From NCBI GenBank assembly GCA_963942565.1, contig OZ012700.1, forward strand, positions 19,655,500-19,719,499: DNA of 64,000 nucleotides, in the 5' to 3' direction. This DNA is from Maea johnstoni. Taxonomy: Eukaryota; Annelida; Polychaeta; Spionida; Magelonidae. Position 1 is the first letter of the stretch, and each line of letters opens with the position of its first letter. The translations under genes were made by a program, and so were the position numbers. Below, one piece after another: positions 25,842 to 35,300 of this stretch. The notes below the pieces were generated by a model. That model had not been told where the DNA came from and did not search any database. It saw only the letters and a program-made list of their open reading frames with translations.

Positions 25842-28800
25842 CAATATGACTGTCTGGACAACAAAGAATTACATAAATGAGTCTCTTACCATTCAGGGTT
25901 ATGTTGTGCTGCATAGCAACAAACAGTGATGCTACAGGGTTGGTTGCCTGAAAGAAATGAAAAGTAAATCTTTACATATTGAATTAAAGATACAATGTCA
26001 TGCATCATGCCAACTTCCGCTTATCTTTTTATGAGTCTGCTGTTCATATAGATCAGACAGTAAAGAGTCAGTGTCATATAGACATCTAAATGCCTAGCCC
26101 ATTTATGCCTGCAACAACCCACAATTGCATGCCTATTCTATATTCGATAATTTTGTCAGGAACTTGTTTTTTTTAAATAATTTGGGTTCGGATGCGATGA
26201 GTTTTCTGTACTGATTAATCAAAAGAAATCGAACAATTAATTGATTTTGTTTTCCGGCCATATTGACGTAGCTTTAAGGCGAACGATTTAAAACATTGTG
26301 CCGCAACATGCGCTGGTACATACCAGGCACACATGCGGTGTGACGTGGCAATTGAGAATCGGTGCACCAAACATGGCATGGCTTGCAACTGACATGGAAA
26401 CTTAAGAAATAAGAGGAAATGTTCATGTTTTCAGCAGGATTTTGGTTGGATTCAAGGCAAACTATGTATTTTTTGTTGTTGTTTTACATATTGGGAGAGA
26501 GTAACAGACATTCGAGCATAATTGATTATGTCAAATATCTGTCGAACAAGTCAAGCTGGCTTTAAATAATATATTTAGGAAAACAAAAGACTGGGCAGCA
26601 GGGACTTAGCCAGGACCCGTCCTGCCTGTCTTTTGGGCAGGTAGTTTCCTAAAAACCTCCTGTTTGGACAGGCAAAAGTTTCTATGAAGAATTTTCAATT
26701 TTGACTTTTGGGGTGTGATAATCAAATGATTTTCTAACAAACCATCTTCTAGGACATAGCTGAAGTGTAAATTGCCCTTTTTGACACACTAGGCTATTAA
26801 TTGTAGCTGGAATAAGGATTTGAAGTAGATTAGTACTTAGCTAAATCTGTACAGGCAGAAATTTTGAAATTGCTGTTTTGGACAAGCATTTTTGAAATCC
26901 TGGCTAAGACCCTGCTGGGCAGTGGTTTCCCAGAAAATGTTGAAATTAGTATGCTTTGAGATGTCTTTTGGGGCACTACTAGGTTAAATAAATGAGGGGG
27001 AAAACATTTACAGTTGATCAGGGCTCAACATTAAGAAAAAACTTCATAAGCCCAGCAGGGCTAGTTACCGAAACTTTTACCAGCCCTGAAATATTTTTGC
27101 TAGCCCTGATATTAATGACAACTCTTTTCGAATAGTGACCTCTGTTGATATCATAGCCTCTGTTGATAACATGAAAAGAATACAGTGTATTGTGGTAAAT
27201 TGAGTTAAATCATCATCCAGGTATGCAGAGCCAAAGGTGGGCTTCATAATTTTTTTAAGCGCTGATATTCTAATTCTATCTAGCCCCTCAGGGCTACTCA
27301 CAGGTATAATTTACTAGTCCTGACTTTCAATAACTAGCCCGGGGCTAGCCTTAAAGTCGAGCCCTGTTGATTATTGAAATATATCCATTTGCACACTTGG
27401 CACCTATGATTTCACATCTGGTCACAAAACCACATTAGCCAGGACAATGTGTACATGGGTTAACCCTTATGCTGCTGGTGGCTACTTTGGCCAATACAAA
27501 ATGATGCAAAAAAAACCTGGCACATTGGTACTCATCAGAGAGTACTCAGTGACAGCTATCTAATGAATAGCAACACAATAGGGTTTAGATGGTTTTCAAA
27601 AATCTTTGCGGTTTTGAGCTTTGGACAAAAGTAGGAAGGGTTAAAGTGGGGGATTCTAGAGGTTATCCCACTAGGCATGATATCAATATTGATATGATGG
27701 GCAGGAAGTGTTACAATGCAATGTGATGCACAAACAGAAGACGTCAATTAAAGGTGTAATGCGACACCACCTGTACAATAACAGTAGCAATTAGTGCCCA
27801 CAGTCTCCGCAGAGACGTCATCAAGAGATCTGGTTCCAGCGCCAGGTAGGAAAGAGGACACCTCTATAGTCAATTAGCTTAGTCAGTAGATCCGACCTGT
27901 GTAACTTCTTGTCACATTTACTGCCTTCACATCATAAGGCATTTGTATGAACCAGAAAGTGGTCTTTTCAACACAACTGCATGCCATGATATAACACGAA
28001 AATGCCTGCTGGGAAAGTAGAAATGATTTCTTACTTGCCCAATCAGGGCTTGAAATTAGGGGGTACCGGAGCCCAGGGCATTATACCAAGTAAAAGGCCC
28101 AGGCAGGGATTCCTAGCAATGCCTAAGACCAGCCTGTTGCTATGGTAACAAAACATTCAGCCAGACTTGAATTAAAGTACTTAAATAAATATATCTTTCT
28201 AAATAAGGTCTTGAATGGCATTAACTATATATATATATAAATGTCCAGAATGTCCTTTGGTTGGCGGCCTTAGTCCATAAAAGGACATTCAAGCATCAGA
28301 TAAATCAACACAGGGCCATCTACCTGATTCAGGGTCTTAGCTAGGAGTTAGAAACTGGGTGCCAGGGCTCAACATTAAGAAAAAACTTCATAAGCCCAGC
28401 AGGGCTAGTTACCGAAATTTTTACTAGCCCTGAAATATTTTTGCTAGACCTGATATTAATGATAACTCTTTTCAAATAGTGACTTCTGTTGATATCATAG
28501 CCTCTGTTGATAACATGATAAGAATACAGTGCATTGTGGTAAATTGAGTTATATTATCATCCAGGTATGCAGAGCCAAAGGAGGGCTTCATACTTTTTTA
28601 AGCGCTGATATTCTAATTCTATCTAGCCCCTCAGGGTTACTTACAGGTAGAATTTATTAGCCCTGACTTGCAATAACTAGCCCGGGGCTACGGGGCTAGC
28701 CTTAATGTCGAGCCCTGGGTGCCCAAAATTAGTAACTGTAAAATTATTGGGCGTCCAAATTCTGAAGGGGTACCACAATATACTCAGATTTCAACCATAA

Positions 28801-30370
28801 ACGTGTATACATTTATCAAAATAAGGCATAATATCCTTGTACAATGTCATGGAAATTACATGAAAAAGTTCAATTATGTGCTTGAGATTGACCTTTTATG
28901 AAATTCCTCACAAAAAAATGTGGGTGTCCTGAGGGGTGACTATTAAGGGTTTGGGTGACCCAAAGTCCCAAACCCTTAAAAGGCATTGGGTATCCAAAAG
29001 ACACCAAGACGCCCTGCTGGCGAAGATTATGACCCGATCTTAATCCCTATATAGCAGGAAAAACCTATGTTTTTTTTGTCTTATGCAGTAAAGTTAACCT
29101 TAGCATATTGACTTCAAACGAGTATTTGGTGTACATGTCAAATGTTTTGGATATGCTTAACATATGACATATTGCTAGTTACAGAGGGATGAGTATCACT
29201 TCTTTTCCAATTTGACTTTGTTAGGTACGACGTAATTAAATCTATATTTAGTATTCTCACAAAAATTATGTGTTTGCTATGGCTGATGCTGTTGTGTATA
29301 TCCAGCATAACTGTTCACATATCAGTAAAAAAGCCAAGACATTAATACCCCCATTGTCTAAAAGTGGGTGTTGAATCTTTCCAAGGTTGAAGGTAACTGC
29401 ATGACTTCGATCTTTGAATAGTGATCAGTATCACTTAGTATCAAATAAAATTGAAAAAAAAACTAACAGGAAAAATAGACCTATCGGGAAGATCTTAAGA
29501 AACAAATAACATTGGAAATGGAAGAACAGACAATTTACCACTAAATTCAACATATTGTGGAGAAGTATTTTAAACAAACTTAAGTTAAATTATCAATATG
29601 GTACTTTCATTGAAACTGCTCCTCATAAATAACAAATTAGGGCATCAATATCAGATATGTAAACCCAGGTATATATCTCTGTCCATACAATACAAAAAAT
29701 CATCAACTAACACAGCAACAGAAGTCAAGTAAATTTTTGACTTGCATATTTTCTAGCAAATGGCCCATGGCCTTGAGCATTACAGATATAAATACAGATA
29801 TACAGCTGGGTATTATACAAGTTCTTGTGATTCAGTGACATATTCAAGCTTAATATCAAAATATCTGACAAATAAATAGTGTTGTTATTAAAAGGTTATG
29901 AGATGCTTGATCTTGATAGGATTTTAGATAACTAATAAGAGGTCCAAGTCACCAAAATAAAGTGGAATCAGAAATGTGTAAAATGTCTGCAACTTTGAAC
30001 AGTTATCTTTCCACTTGGGCAAATTGCATGTTTCTGGCGAATAGTACTCGAATATGGTAAATCTCATTTATTAACAAGTGCATGGCTACGACACGATTTA
30101 TCTAAATTTCTAGCAAGGGTAACATTAAACGGCCTCTCTGCACATAAGTAATTCTTCAACATATCTGACATATGGTCCCTCTGCATTGAGACCAGGGGGC
30201 CGACACACGTCGACAAGAAATGGTGCAGACTTCACGAATTTTACCTGGAACATCAGTCCTATGACGAATACCATCGCAACGCAAGACACAATATCAGCAT
30301 GATTCTGGATGACGAACTCGTGGCTGAAAATTGGCGGATTCTTGTTGGTCTTTGGACGACGGAGACCCAT
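12922..30370 (-). CDS. TRAM1: TRAM1/TRAM2-type translocating chain-associated membrane protein, 12 exons
   Basis: Coding exons, in order: 30370-30245, 25947-25890, 25644-25526, 21206-21090, 20566-20502, 18629-18545, 17877-17807, 17119-17009, 16621-16550, 15763-15692, 14840-14686, 13019-12922. They join in phase into 382 codons (human TRAM1: 374). The family signature is clear: N-terminal [63 protein letters not shown] and [16 protein letters not shown], i.e. a multi-pass ER membrane protein with a TLC domain. TRAM helps some signal sequences and nascent chains pass the Sec61 translocon. Whether this is the ancestor of TRAM1, TRAM2 and TRAM1L1 needs a tree. The exon 11 donor and exon 12 acceptor are my choice among several possible sites. 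Confidence 0.93.
12998..13520 (-). repeat. 134-bp tandem array duplicating the TRAM exon 12 acceptor, 4 copies
   Basis: A 134-135-bp unit is repeated. Each copy has the 3' intron end (ttcctgtacattacag), the acceptor, and the first exon codons (KREDDTSDS). The acceptors fall at 13019, 13153, 13288 and 13422, but only the first is followed by the family-like tail. In the others the sequence runs into [11 protein letters not shown] and soon stops. Such arrays over splice junctions match what I recall as amphioxus mirage minisatellites. Confidence 0.9.
14686..14840 (-). CDS. TRAM1: TRAM exon 11 (last helix and basic tail)
   Basis: It starts after ttctttcag and reads [18 protein letters not shown], then [15 protein letters not shown] and a lysine-rich stretch [15 protein letters not shown] end it at the donor gtattatagg because that keeps phase with exon 12. 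A closer donor (gtcaaaag, exon end 14730) would put a stop right after the exon 12 acceptor. Four partial copies of its 5' edge lie upstream. Confidence 0.75.
14801..15240 (-). repeat. Tandem array duplicating the TRAM exon 11 acceptor, 5 copies
   Basis: Copies spaced 99, 99, 80 and 80 bp contain the branch/polypyrimidine region, ttcag, and the first ~45 exon bases ([15 protein letters not shown]). Acceptors lie at 14840 (used in my model), 14939, 15038, 15118 and 15198. The upstream copies lack the rest of the exon. The two unit lengths show at least two rounds of duplication. Confidence 0.9.
15378..15623. mobile_element. Inverted-repeat MITE, copy 1
   Basis: The ends read tttaaaggacaatt and (inverted) gattatcctttaaa. 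The inside (cagataagctattaatagac...ggttggcagtggtgggaactt) is also present at about 44845-45045. It lies in TRAM intron 10. Confidence 0.6.
15692..21206 (-). CDS. TRAM1: TRAM exons 4-10 (TLC membrane domain)
   Basis: Seven exons, about residues 102-299, cover the TLC-type membrane core: [18 protein letters not shown] (exon 4), [14 protein letters not shown] (5), [20 protein letters not shown] (6), [15 protein letters not shown] (7), [18 protein letters not shown] (8), [18 protein letters not shown] (9), and [13 protein letters not shown] (10). All borders are canonical and keep phase. The introns are full of MITEs but none interrupts an exon. Confidence 0.93.
15941..16153 (+). mobile_element. 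TTAA-flanked MITE, family 1
   Basis: A full-length copy, ttaacccttccaaggctggg to cagcagcattagggttaa, with TTAA at both ends. It is in TRAM intron 9. Confidence 0.75.
16828..17000 (+). mobile_element. TTAA-type MITE, family 1 (worn)
   Basis: It holds caatgccaagtctacttttatcc, tatgttggtattcattggat and agccagggtttcagtcattt. Both ends are degraded. It sits directly beside TRAM exon 8. Confidence 0.55.
17966..18196 (+). mobile_element. TTAA-flanked MITE, family 2
   Basis: It runs from ttaacccattcatgcatgtgg to the ggggttaa region near 18191, and carries aatatttaaggagaaatg and the inverted tcaaatatttgg. It lies in TRAM intron 6. Confidence 0.6.
19608..19966. mobile_element. hAT-type MITE (TAGGGTTGGGA ends) with 8-bp duplication
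   Basis: The ends are tagggttgggaatcgg and, inverted, atcgtcccaacacta. The 8 bases gccatgac flank it exactly (19600-19607 and 19967-19974). An 8-bp duplication with a TA(G)-type terminus fits the hAT superfamily. A second copy is at 42058-42768. Confidence 0.8.
20258..20487 (+). mobile_element. TTAA-flanked MITE, family 2
   Basis: It is bounded by ttaacccattaacactcaga and gtgtgaatgggttaa, with atttgaaggagaaatgttgatcag inside. It ends 15 bp from TRAM exon 5. Confidence 0.7.
21368..21597 (+). mobile_element. TTAA-type MITE, family 2
   Basis: It runs ttaactcatttacactcagagcgg to gtgtgaatgggttaa. It is very similar to the copy at 20258. Confidence 0.7.
21842..22070 (-). mobile_element. TTAA-type MITE, family 2 (worn)
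   Basis: It runs ttaacccattattttttcagag to gagcattgatggggtaa, in the opposite orientation to the two copies before it. Confidence 0.6.
22085..25035 (+). repeat. Three-fold tandem module in TRAM intron 3
   Basis: The block tcaatttgcttcagatttcac...gcgcagtgattggtcatcat is repeated near 22110, 22700 and 24900. The palindrome gattggcatcataataatagtgatgccaatc is repeated with it, near 22608 and, split by an insertion, 23174/24827. The unit is about 580 bp. A diverged inverted relative is at 34795-34950, so the core is also a dispersed repeat. Confidence 0.7.
23190..24826. mobile_element. hAT-type element, 1.6 kb, with exact 8-bp duplication
   Basis: The inverted ends are cagggtcttagccag and ctggctaagaccctg. 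The 8 bases catcataa flank it on both sides (23182-23189, 24827-24834). No transposase frame is seen, so it is non-autonomous. It contains repeated cores such as cagaagcaaatccctaaaa. It split a palindrome of the tandem module around it. Confidence 0.85.
25110..25277. mobile_element. Inverted-repeat MITE (tttcctgtaac ends), copy 1
   Basis: It has ttgtttcctgtaac and, inverted, gttacaggaaac, with the inside acttgttagggtaggg shared with the copy at 41334-41566. Confidence 0.6.
25292..25510 (-). mobile_element. TTAA-type MITE, family 1
   Basis: An inverted family 1 copy, aacccttataaatgctggtgg to agcctcagcataggaagggtta. It ends 17 bp from TRAM exon 3. Confidence 0.7.
25526..25947 (-). CDS. TRAM1: TRAM exons 2-3 (lumenal loop and second membrane segment)
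   Basis: Exon 2 (25947-25890) encodes a lumenal loop with QHNITLN. Its N-I-T sequon lies at residue 57, next to the human glycosylation sequon in QYNVTLP. Exon 3 (25644-25526) encodes a [14 protein letters not shown] segment followed by [11 protein letters not shown], the end of a membrane helix. Splice sites are canonical (ctttcag acceptors, gtaag donors). Confidence 0.93.
25795..25840 (+). repeat. (TA)n microsatellite
   Basis: About 22 uninterrupted TA units in TRAM intron 2. Confidence 0.9.
26599..26914. mobile_element. hAT-type MITE with exact 8-bp duplication
   Basis: The ends cagggacttagccagga and tcctggctaagaccctg are inverted copies. The flanks ctgggcag (26591-26598, 26915-26922) are identical. 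It belongs with the elements at 51164 and 23190. Confidence 0.88.
27019..27366. mobile_element. CAGGGCTC-ended DNA MITE with 5-bp duplication
   Basis: The ends are cagggctcaacattaag and cttaaagtcgagccctg. The flanks ttgat (27014-27018, 27367-27371) are identical. It is nearly the same as the element at 28363. The terminus is hAT-like but the duplication is 5 bp, not 8. Confidence 0.8.
27470..27644 (-). mobile_element. TTAA-flanked MITE, family 1
   Basis: An inverted copy, ttaacccttatgctgctggtgg to aaaagtaggaagggttaa, with TTAA at both ends. Confidence 0.75.
28330..29034. mobile_element. hAT-type MITE interrupted by a second element
   Basis: It starts cagggtcttagctagg, like 23190, and ends near ccctgctggcgaagattatgaccc. 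The right end is worn, so no duplication is seen. The 355-bp element at 28363-28717 lies inside it. Confidence 0.65.
28363..28717. mobile_element. CAGGGCTC-ended DNA MITE nested in a hAT-type copy
   Basis: Ends cagggctcaacattaag / cttaatgtcgagccctg, flanked by ggtgc (28358-28362, 28718-28722). It inserted into the older hAT-type element. Confidence 0.8.
30245..30370 (-). CDS. TRAM1: TRAM exon 1 (start codon, N-terminus, first membrane segment)
   Basis: Codons 1-42 begin [19 protein letters not shown]. The near-invariant [15 protein letters not shown] of the family opens the first membrane helix. The ATG is chosen because it aligns with human TRAM1 (MAIRKKSTKSPPVLSHEF), and no upstream in-frame start is needed. 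The donor is cag/gtaaaat. Intron 1 is 4.3 kb and holds several hAT-type insertions. Confidence 0.95.
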
Positions 30371-32395
30371 ATTTGCGGCTTACAACGATAGTTGTGATGT
30401 GGCGAAAAGACCGGCTCCGGGAAAAAGGAAGTGACATAGAACGCCTCGCGCTATCCCACAATGCATCTCTCTAGGTCACGAACAATAAATCTGAATGTTA
30501 CAGATAATCTGATTGGTTATTTACTAATTGTTGATGAAGACATATTTTGCTGTTTTATTTAACAGTCAAGTCTTCGATTTCCATCAATTCTGTGATATAA
30601 GCTCAAATATGTATTTCACACTATACTGTTTACTTTTGATATCTTCTTTATATGAGAATACTGAATTCAACACTGTTGAGTGTCTCTCCATCAATAAATG
30701 ACATCAGCCAATCATTTTCCTTCTCTCATTTATTTTAATCAAGATGGCAGCCCCCAGACCCATGTGAAACACACACAGAGGTGTTGACATTAGCAGTGCT
30801 GAGAAGTGCGTCATTTGATTTCCTTTTGATAACACTATCTAGTAGCACGAGACAGGTGGTGGCAGTTCCTGAAACATTACTGTTAAATGCCTGATCTACC
30901 CTTTTGAAAGGTAATGCTGGGCTCATGGAAATGTTTTGGTTCTGCTCTGTCTCAGTGTCTGGCTTGATGTCATAAGACATACTAATAATTAGTTAATTAT
31001 CTTATGTACATGTGTCTTTGAAGCTGTTTGATTTTAAATGCTTTGTAGATGTTTTCTCTGAAATAGGCTTGATGATATATGTTTAATCCTAAGGAAATCC
31101 TAAGTTCATTCAGACATGCTTAAGTTTTGCATACATGTGAAGAATAAAACAACAAAAAAAATCAATGCATAAGGGATGAGAATTGAAGAGCCTTCAAGAG
31201 GTACTAAACAGGTATCATAATACCTGGATTAAACAGCCAAAGTTTCTATATGGTTGATTTCATTTGTGTTTAACTTAAGGGACTAGCATGTTGCCGGAAC
31301 TTCCAGTGGAAAGGGACATGTAACCAGGCTTAGCAAATGGCATGCATACTACCAAATCAAACTTGTTCCCCTAGGGCATGTTTGAAATCCATAAGCACAA
31401 ACAAAAAATGAAATGTTTTATTTACTGCTTGCCCACAATCAATCATCAGGCCAACATGGTATCAAAGTCGATCTGACTTCACAGATTTTGACATTGCAAG
31501 ACAAGCTGACTATTTAAAGCATCTGGTAATAACATACATAAACTCTGATCTAAGAGTGGAGGTATATATATTGAACACCTAAAGCACCTAATGTTGAATC
31601 AACTTGCCTTACAGTACAAGTTGACCCCCCAAAATATGTCCATCCCAGGCATCCCTATCACTTGAGATCTCCTATCATTGCTAGTTTAGGGTATTTGCAT
31701 GGCTAGGCAATTGAGTGAAATTTCTAGAAGTTAATATTGATCATATTCTTTCGTTTAATCAATCTTAAAAGGACAGTTTTGATCAGGTCAATGAATGCAT
31801 TTAACTAGAGCTCAATATCTTTTCTTTTAACAAATCTTCACATCTGTTATTAACTCACTTTAAACTAACATTTCGTAAATAAAAAACGACAAAAATTGTG
31901 AATATCTGAACACATATGATAATTGTTCCAAGTGCAAATGTTGAGAATGATTCAGTTTAATATTTAATTTACCCCTTGTCTTTGGCTAATTGAGCATAAC
32001 ATGCATGCGTTAGATATAATATCCCTCATATCAGAGAAATACATCCCCTTGAACCGCAACGCCATAGGCACAGCATGCTAGCACTAGGGTATGTGCGCCT
32101 CGGGTTACGCGGTGTAGCCTTGGTCACGTGATCTGATCTGTGCAATTAGCATGCAGCATCCTTTCTAGGTCAGATAGTTGCCAAGGAGATGGGAGGCAGC
32201 GACATTTGATGATGCATGGACAGTGCCCGATCCCGGTCTACTCATCTCAGCTCATATGAAGCATTTTTTACTAGTCATTGTAAAATCCTGTTTTGGCCTA
32301 ACTTAGATTATCTTAATGTAAGGCCTCCCATGTAAACTGCACACTTGTGCTCTCACTTTTCTTAGACAATCTCTTTTAATCATTAGCCCTTCACC
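30371..32395. promoter_or_regulatory. 2-kb region between two divergent genes
   Basis: The start codons of the TRAM gene (minus) and the ZMYND8-type gene (plus) lie 2.0 kb apart, so this gap should hold both promoters. Close to TRAM is tcccacaatgc (about 30454-30464), like the core of a ZNF143/Staf site. Close to ZMYND8 is gtcacgtgat (32123-32132), an E-box of the USF/MiT type. These are motif matches only. No coding sequence is seen. Confidence 0.5.
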
Positions 32396-32399
32396 ATGG
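32393..32399 (+). promoter_or_regulatory. Start context of the ZMYND8-type gene
   Basis: The start reads caccATGG, an optimal Kozak context. This supports the chosen start. The N-terminus ([18 protein letters not shown]) is not the human one, as expected for a poorly conserved end. Confidence 0.7.
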
Positions 32400-35300
32400 C
32401 TCAGCAAGGAGTTGATATGGAACTGGGAAGGTACCCTGGGGTCAGGAGTACACCTTCTTCTCCAACTCATGAAATGGAATCTCCTTCAAATTCCTCTGTC
32501 GGTGGTCTAGGAAAGAAGAAAAAACTGAGGAAAAATAGGCGGGACACCGAGCCACCCCTGGCTCTGAGGAAAACACCAAGAGGCACTGCAGGGTAGGTTT
32601 TGAACATTTATCATTAACCCTTCTATGCCCCTTCATGTTCCAAGGAAAACACAAAGAGGCACCACTAGTGTTCGTCCGATTGTTCGAACAAGCCGAACAG
32701 CGTTCGTTTGTGCCTCCGATTATGATGAGCGAACTCAATTTCACATGTTTCGAACAAAAAAACGAACTTGGATAAAAATCCTATTCAAAGAAATAGCTGG
32801 ACTTTTGGTAGTCCTGCCTGTCAGAAAATCTGAGAAAAAAAGTTTAGTTACCTATTTATTGCCCCACCAAAGAGGAAACACTGCTGGACCGCTCCAGATT
32901 CACCTCTCTGAGCGTGCTGAGGCGATGTTACGATGCCACCATTGTTGTTGTGGTTATCGGAACACCATAGCGCAAATGCGCATGACGCAATTACGCTAGT
33001 GTGTGTTGATACCGCTAGGTGTCGCGGTACCTTATGACTAAAGTAAACAGCAATGGCGACACGGAAAACCATATACACAACTTCGATTATTAATCGGTCA
33101 TCGGTCGTTCAGATGGACCGATGATCGATCTTGAAAATTGTGACCGATTCCGAACACTAGGCACCACAGGGTAGGTTATTGTAAACATGTTATTAACTTG
33201 CCTATCTTTGAGGAAACCCAAAGAGGCACTGCAGGGTAGGGTATTGAAGACAGTTGTTGTTAACCCATCTATGCCTAGCTTTAATGAAACCCAAAGAGGT
33301 ACCACAGGGTAGGTAGGTTATTGCACTCCAGGTGCAGGGGAAATATATATGTAGTGCTCCGTTGCTCCCTACCATTACGCCATTGGTGAGACACGGCATA
33401 CCGTTAATTCTCGCAAATCTTGGACACTTTTTGTTAATTACAATTTTTGTTGGCTGATGGTGGCCGAAAATAGCGATCAAAGCTCAGACACTGTGGCCAA
33501 AATTCGCCAAAATTATCAATTGAAACGAAAGCTAGATGTAAAATCGATCGCTAACTTTGTGCACAATTTTCCCCACAAAATCATTATTGTCCACCTACCC
33601 AGGAACTATATATTTTAAATAAATAGTTCCTGACCTACCTGACTTGTCATTCCTCTGGTATATATACTAATAAAATAACTTGCCTCCCTTGTATGTTGTT
33701 TACTTGTTTATTCTTGCTGCCGCACGCAAATTACGCATTGAATTATACTTGTTGACAAGTCCTACTTTCAAAATGGCGCTGTCAATGCTATCGATAAGCC
33801 AACTTCTGGTTTCGCGACCGGTGTGTTTTGGCAGATATAGGGACACTAGAAATGTTAATTTATAATCTAAAATCAATCGGAAACTTCTCTAATTTAAGCA
33901 TGTCTTTCACTGTGGCCGATATCATCAATTGTCAATTAAATTTAAACGAAAGCTAGATGGAAAATCGATTGCTAACTTTGTGAACAAGAACACAATTTTC
34001 CCCCACAAAATCATTATTGTCCACCTACCTGACTAGTCATTCCTCTGCTTTATATACTTATAAAGTAACTTGCCTCCTTTGTATGTTGTTTACTTGTTTA
34101 TTCTTGCTGCCACAAGCCAATTACGCATTGAATTATACGTGTTGACAAGTCTTATTTCAAAATGGCATCCGCAAGCTATATTCCACTCTCCACGCAGAAA
34201 TACGATACGGTCGATACCTACTTCCGGTTTCGCAAGGATCGTATTTTGGCGGTTATGGGCACTAGAAACGATCGTTCGTAAACTAAAATCAATCATTAAC
34301 TTTGGAAATCTAAATGTTTTTTTCTTATATCAATGAAATCAAAGGCTTATAAGATAAAGGGGTTCAACTTAGCCAAAGCGGCTATCATGCCAATATACAC
34401 AACCAAATTCTTTTAAGGTATAAAAATAGCCAACACCCCAGCCCAAAGGCCAGTACTTTTATTGCCTTTTAATGACATTACCGACTTTAAACGACCACCG
34501 GCTGGTAACATGAAGCATTCTCCTGCAGTTCTCCCCCAGAAGTGTCCTATGCATACACAAATTGGGTTCTATTTATAGATTCTCATGGCCATAGACATGT
34601 GGACTCATCTAGTAGAAGTTGAACGCCTTTGTCTTATAAGCCTTTGATGAAATTTACTTGGTGGCCAATATTTGGTGAAATGGGTCCTTGGATGGATCGG
34701 GGGTGGGCGAAATACCCAAGTAATTATTTTGTAAATGAATTGTAGTGGCCGAGTTTCCTAGGGCAGCCGAGATTTCCGAGAATTTACGGTATTACATTTT
34801 GGCTAAGTTTTGCTAATGATGACCAATCACTGCGCAAATTTGAAAGAAGCTCCGAGTGTGTTCCTGCATTTTCCATGCTGTTGAGCTGCAGAGACTCACT
34901 GTGAACCATGATATCTGAAGCAAACTCACTTTGCAAAACCAATTTGAGCCATATGCCATAGATTAGATATGTACAGAAACAGATGCACTATTTTACTACA
35001 AATGTAGCGTTTATAGTACGTAGACTAGAGCAGAGTTGAAATTTCAAAAGGTTTTTTTACTTAATTGTTTTATTCTAAAATCTAACCCCTTTTTTGAGTT
35101 GAGTAGGGGATTTTCAAATTCCAATTACCCTACCAGGTAAGAGCAACCTGAAGGTTAGTGTTATGCCCTGCCCTGTTGCCTAGAAACCCTTACACACCTA
35201 ATTTGATTAACACATTCATGCAAAGAGTTCCTATATAACTGCTCCTGATAGTATGATATTTTCTAAAAAAGAATTAGGAATAAAGCATGCAATTACGAAA

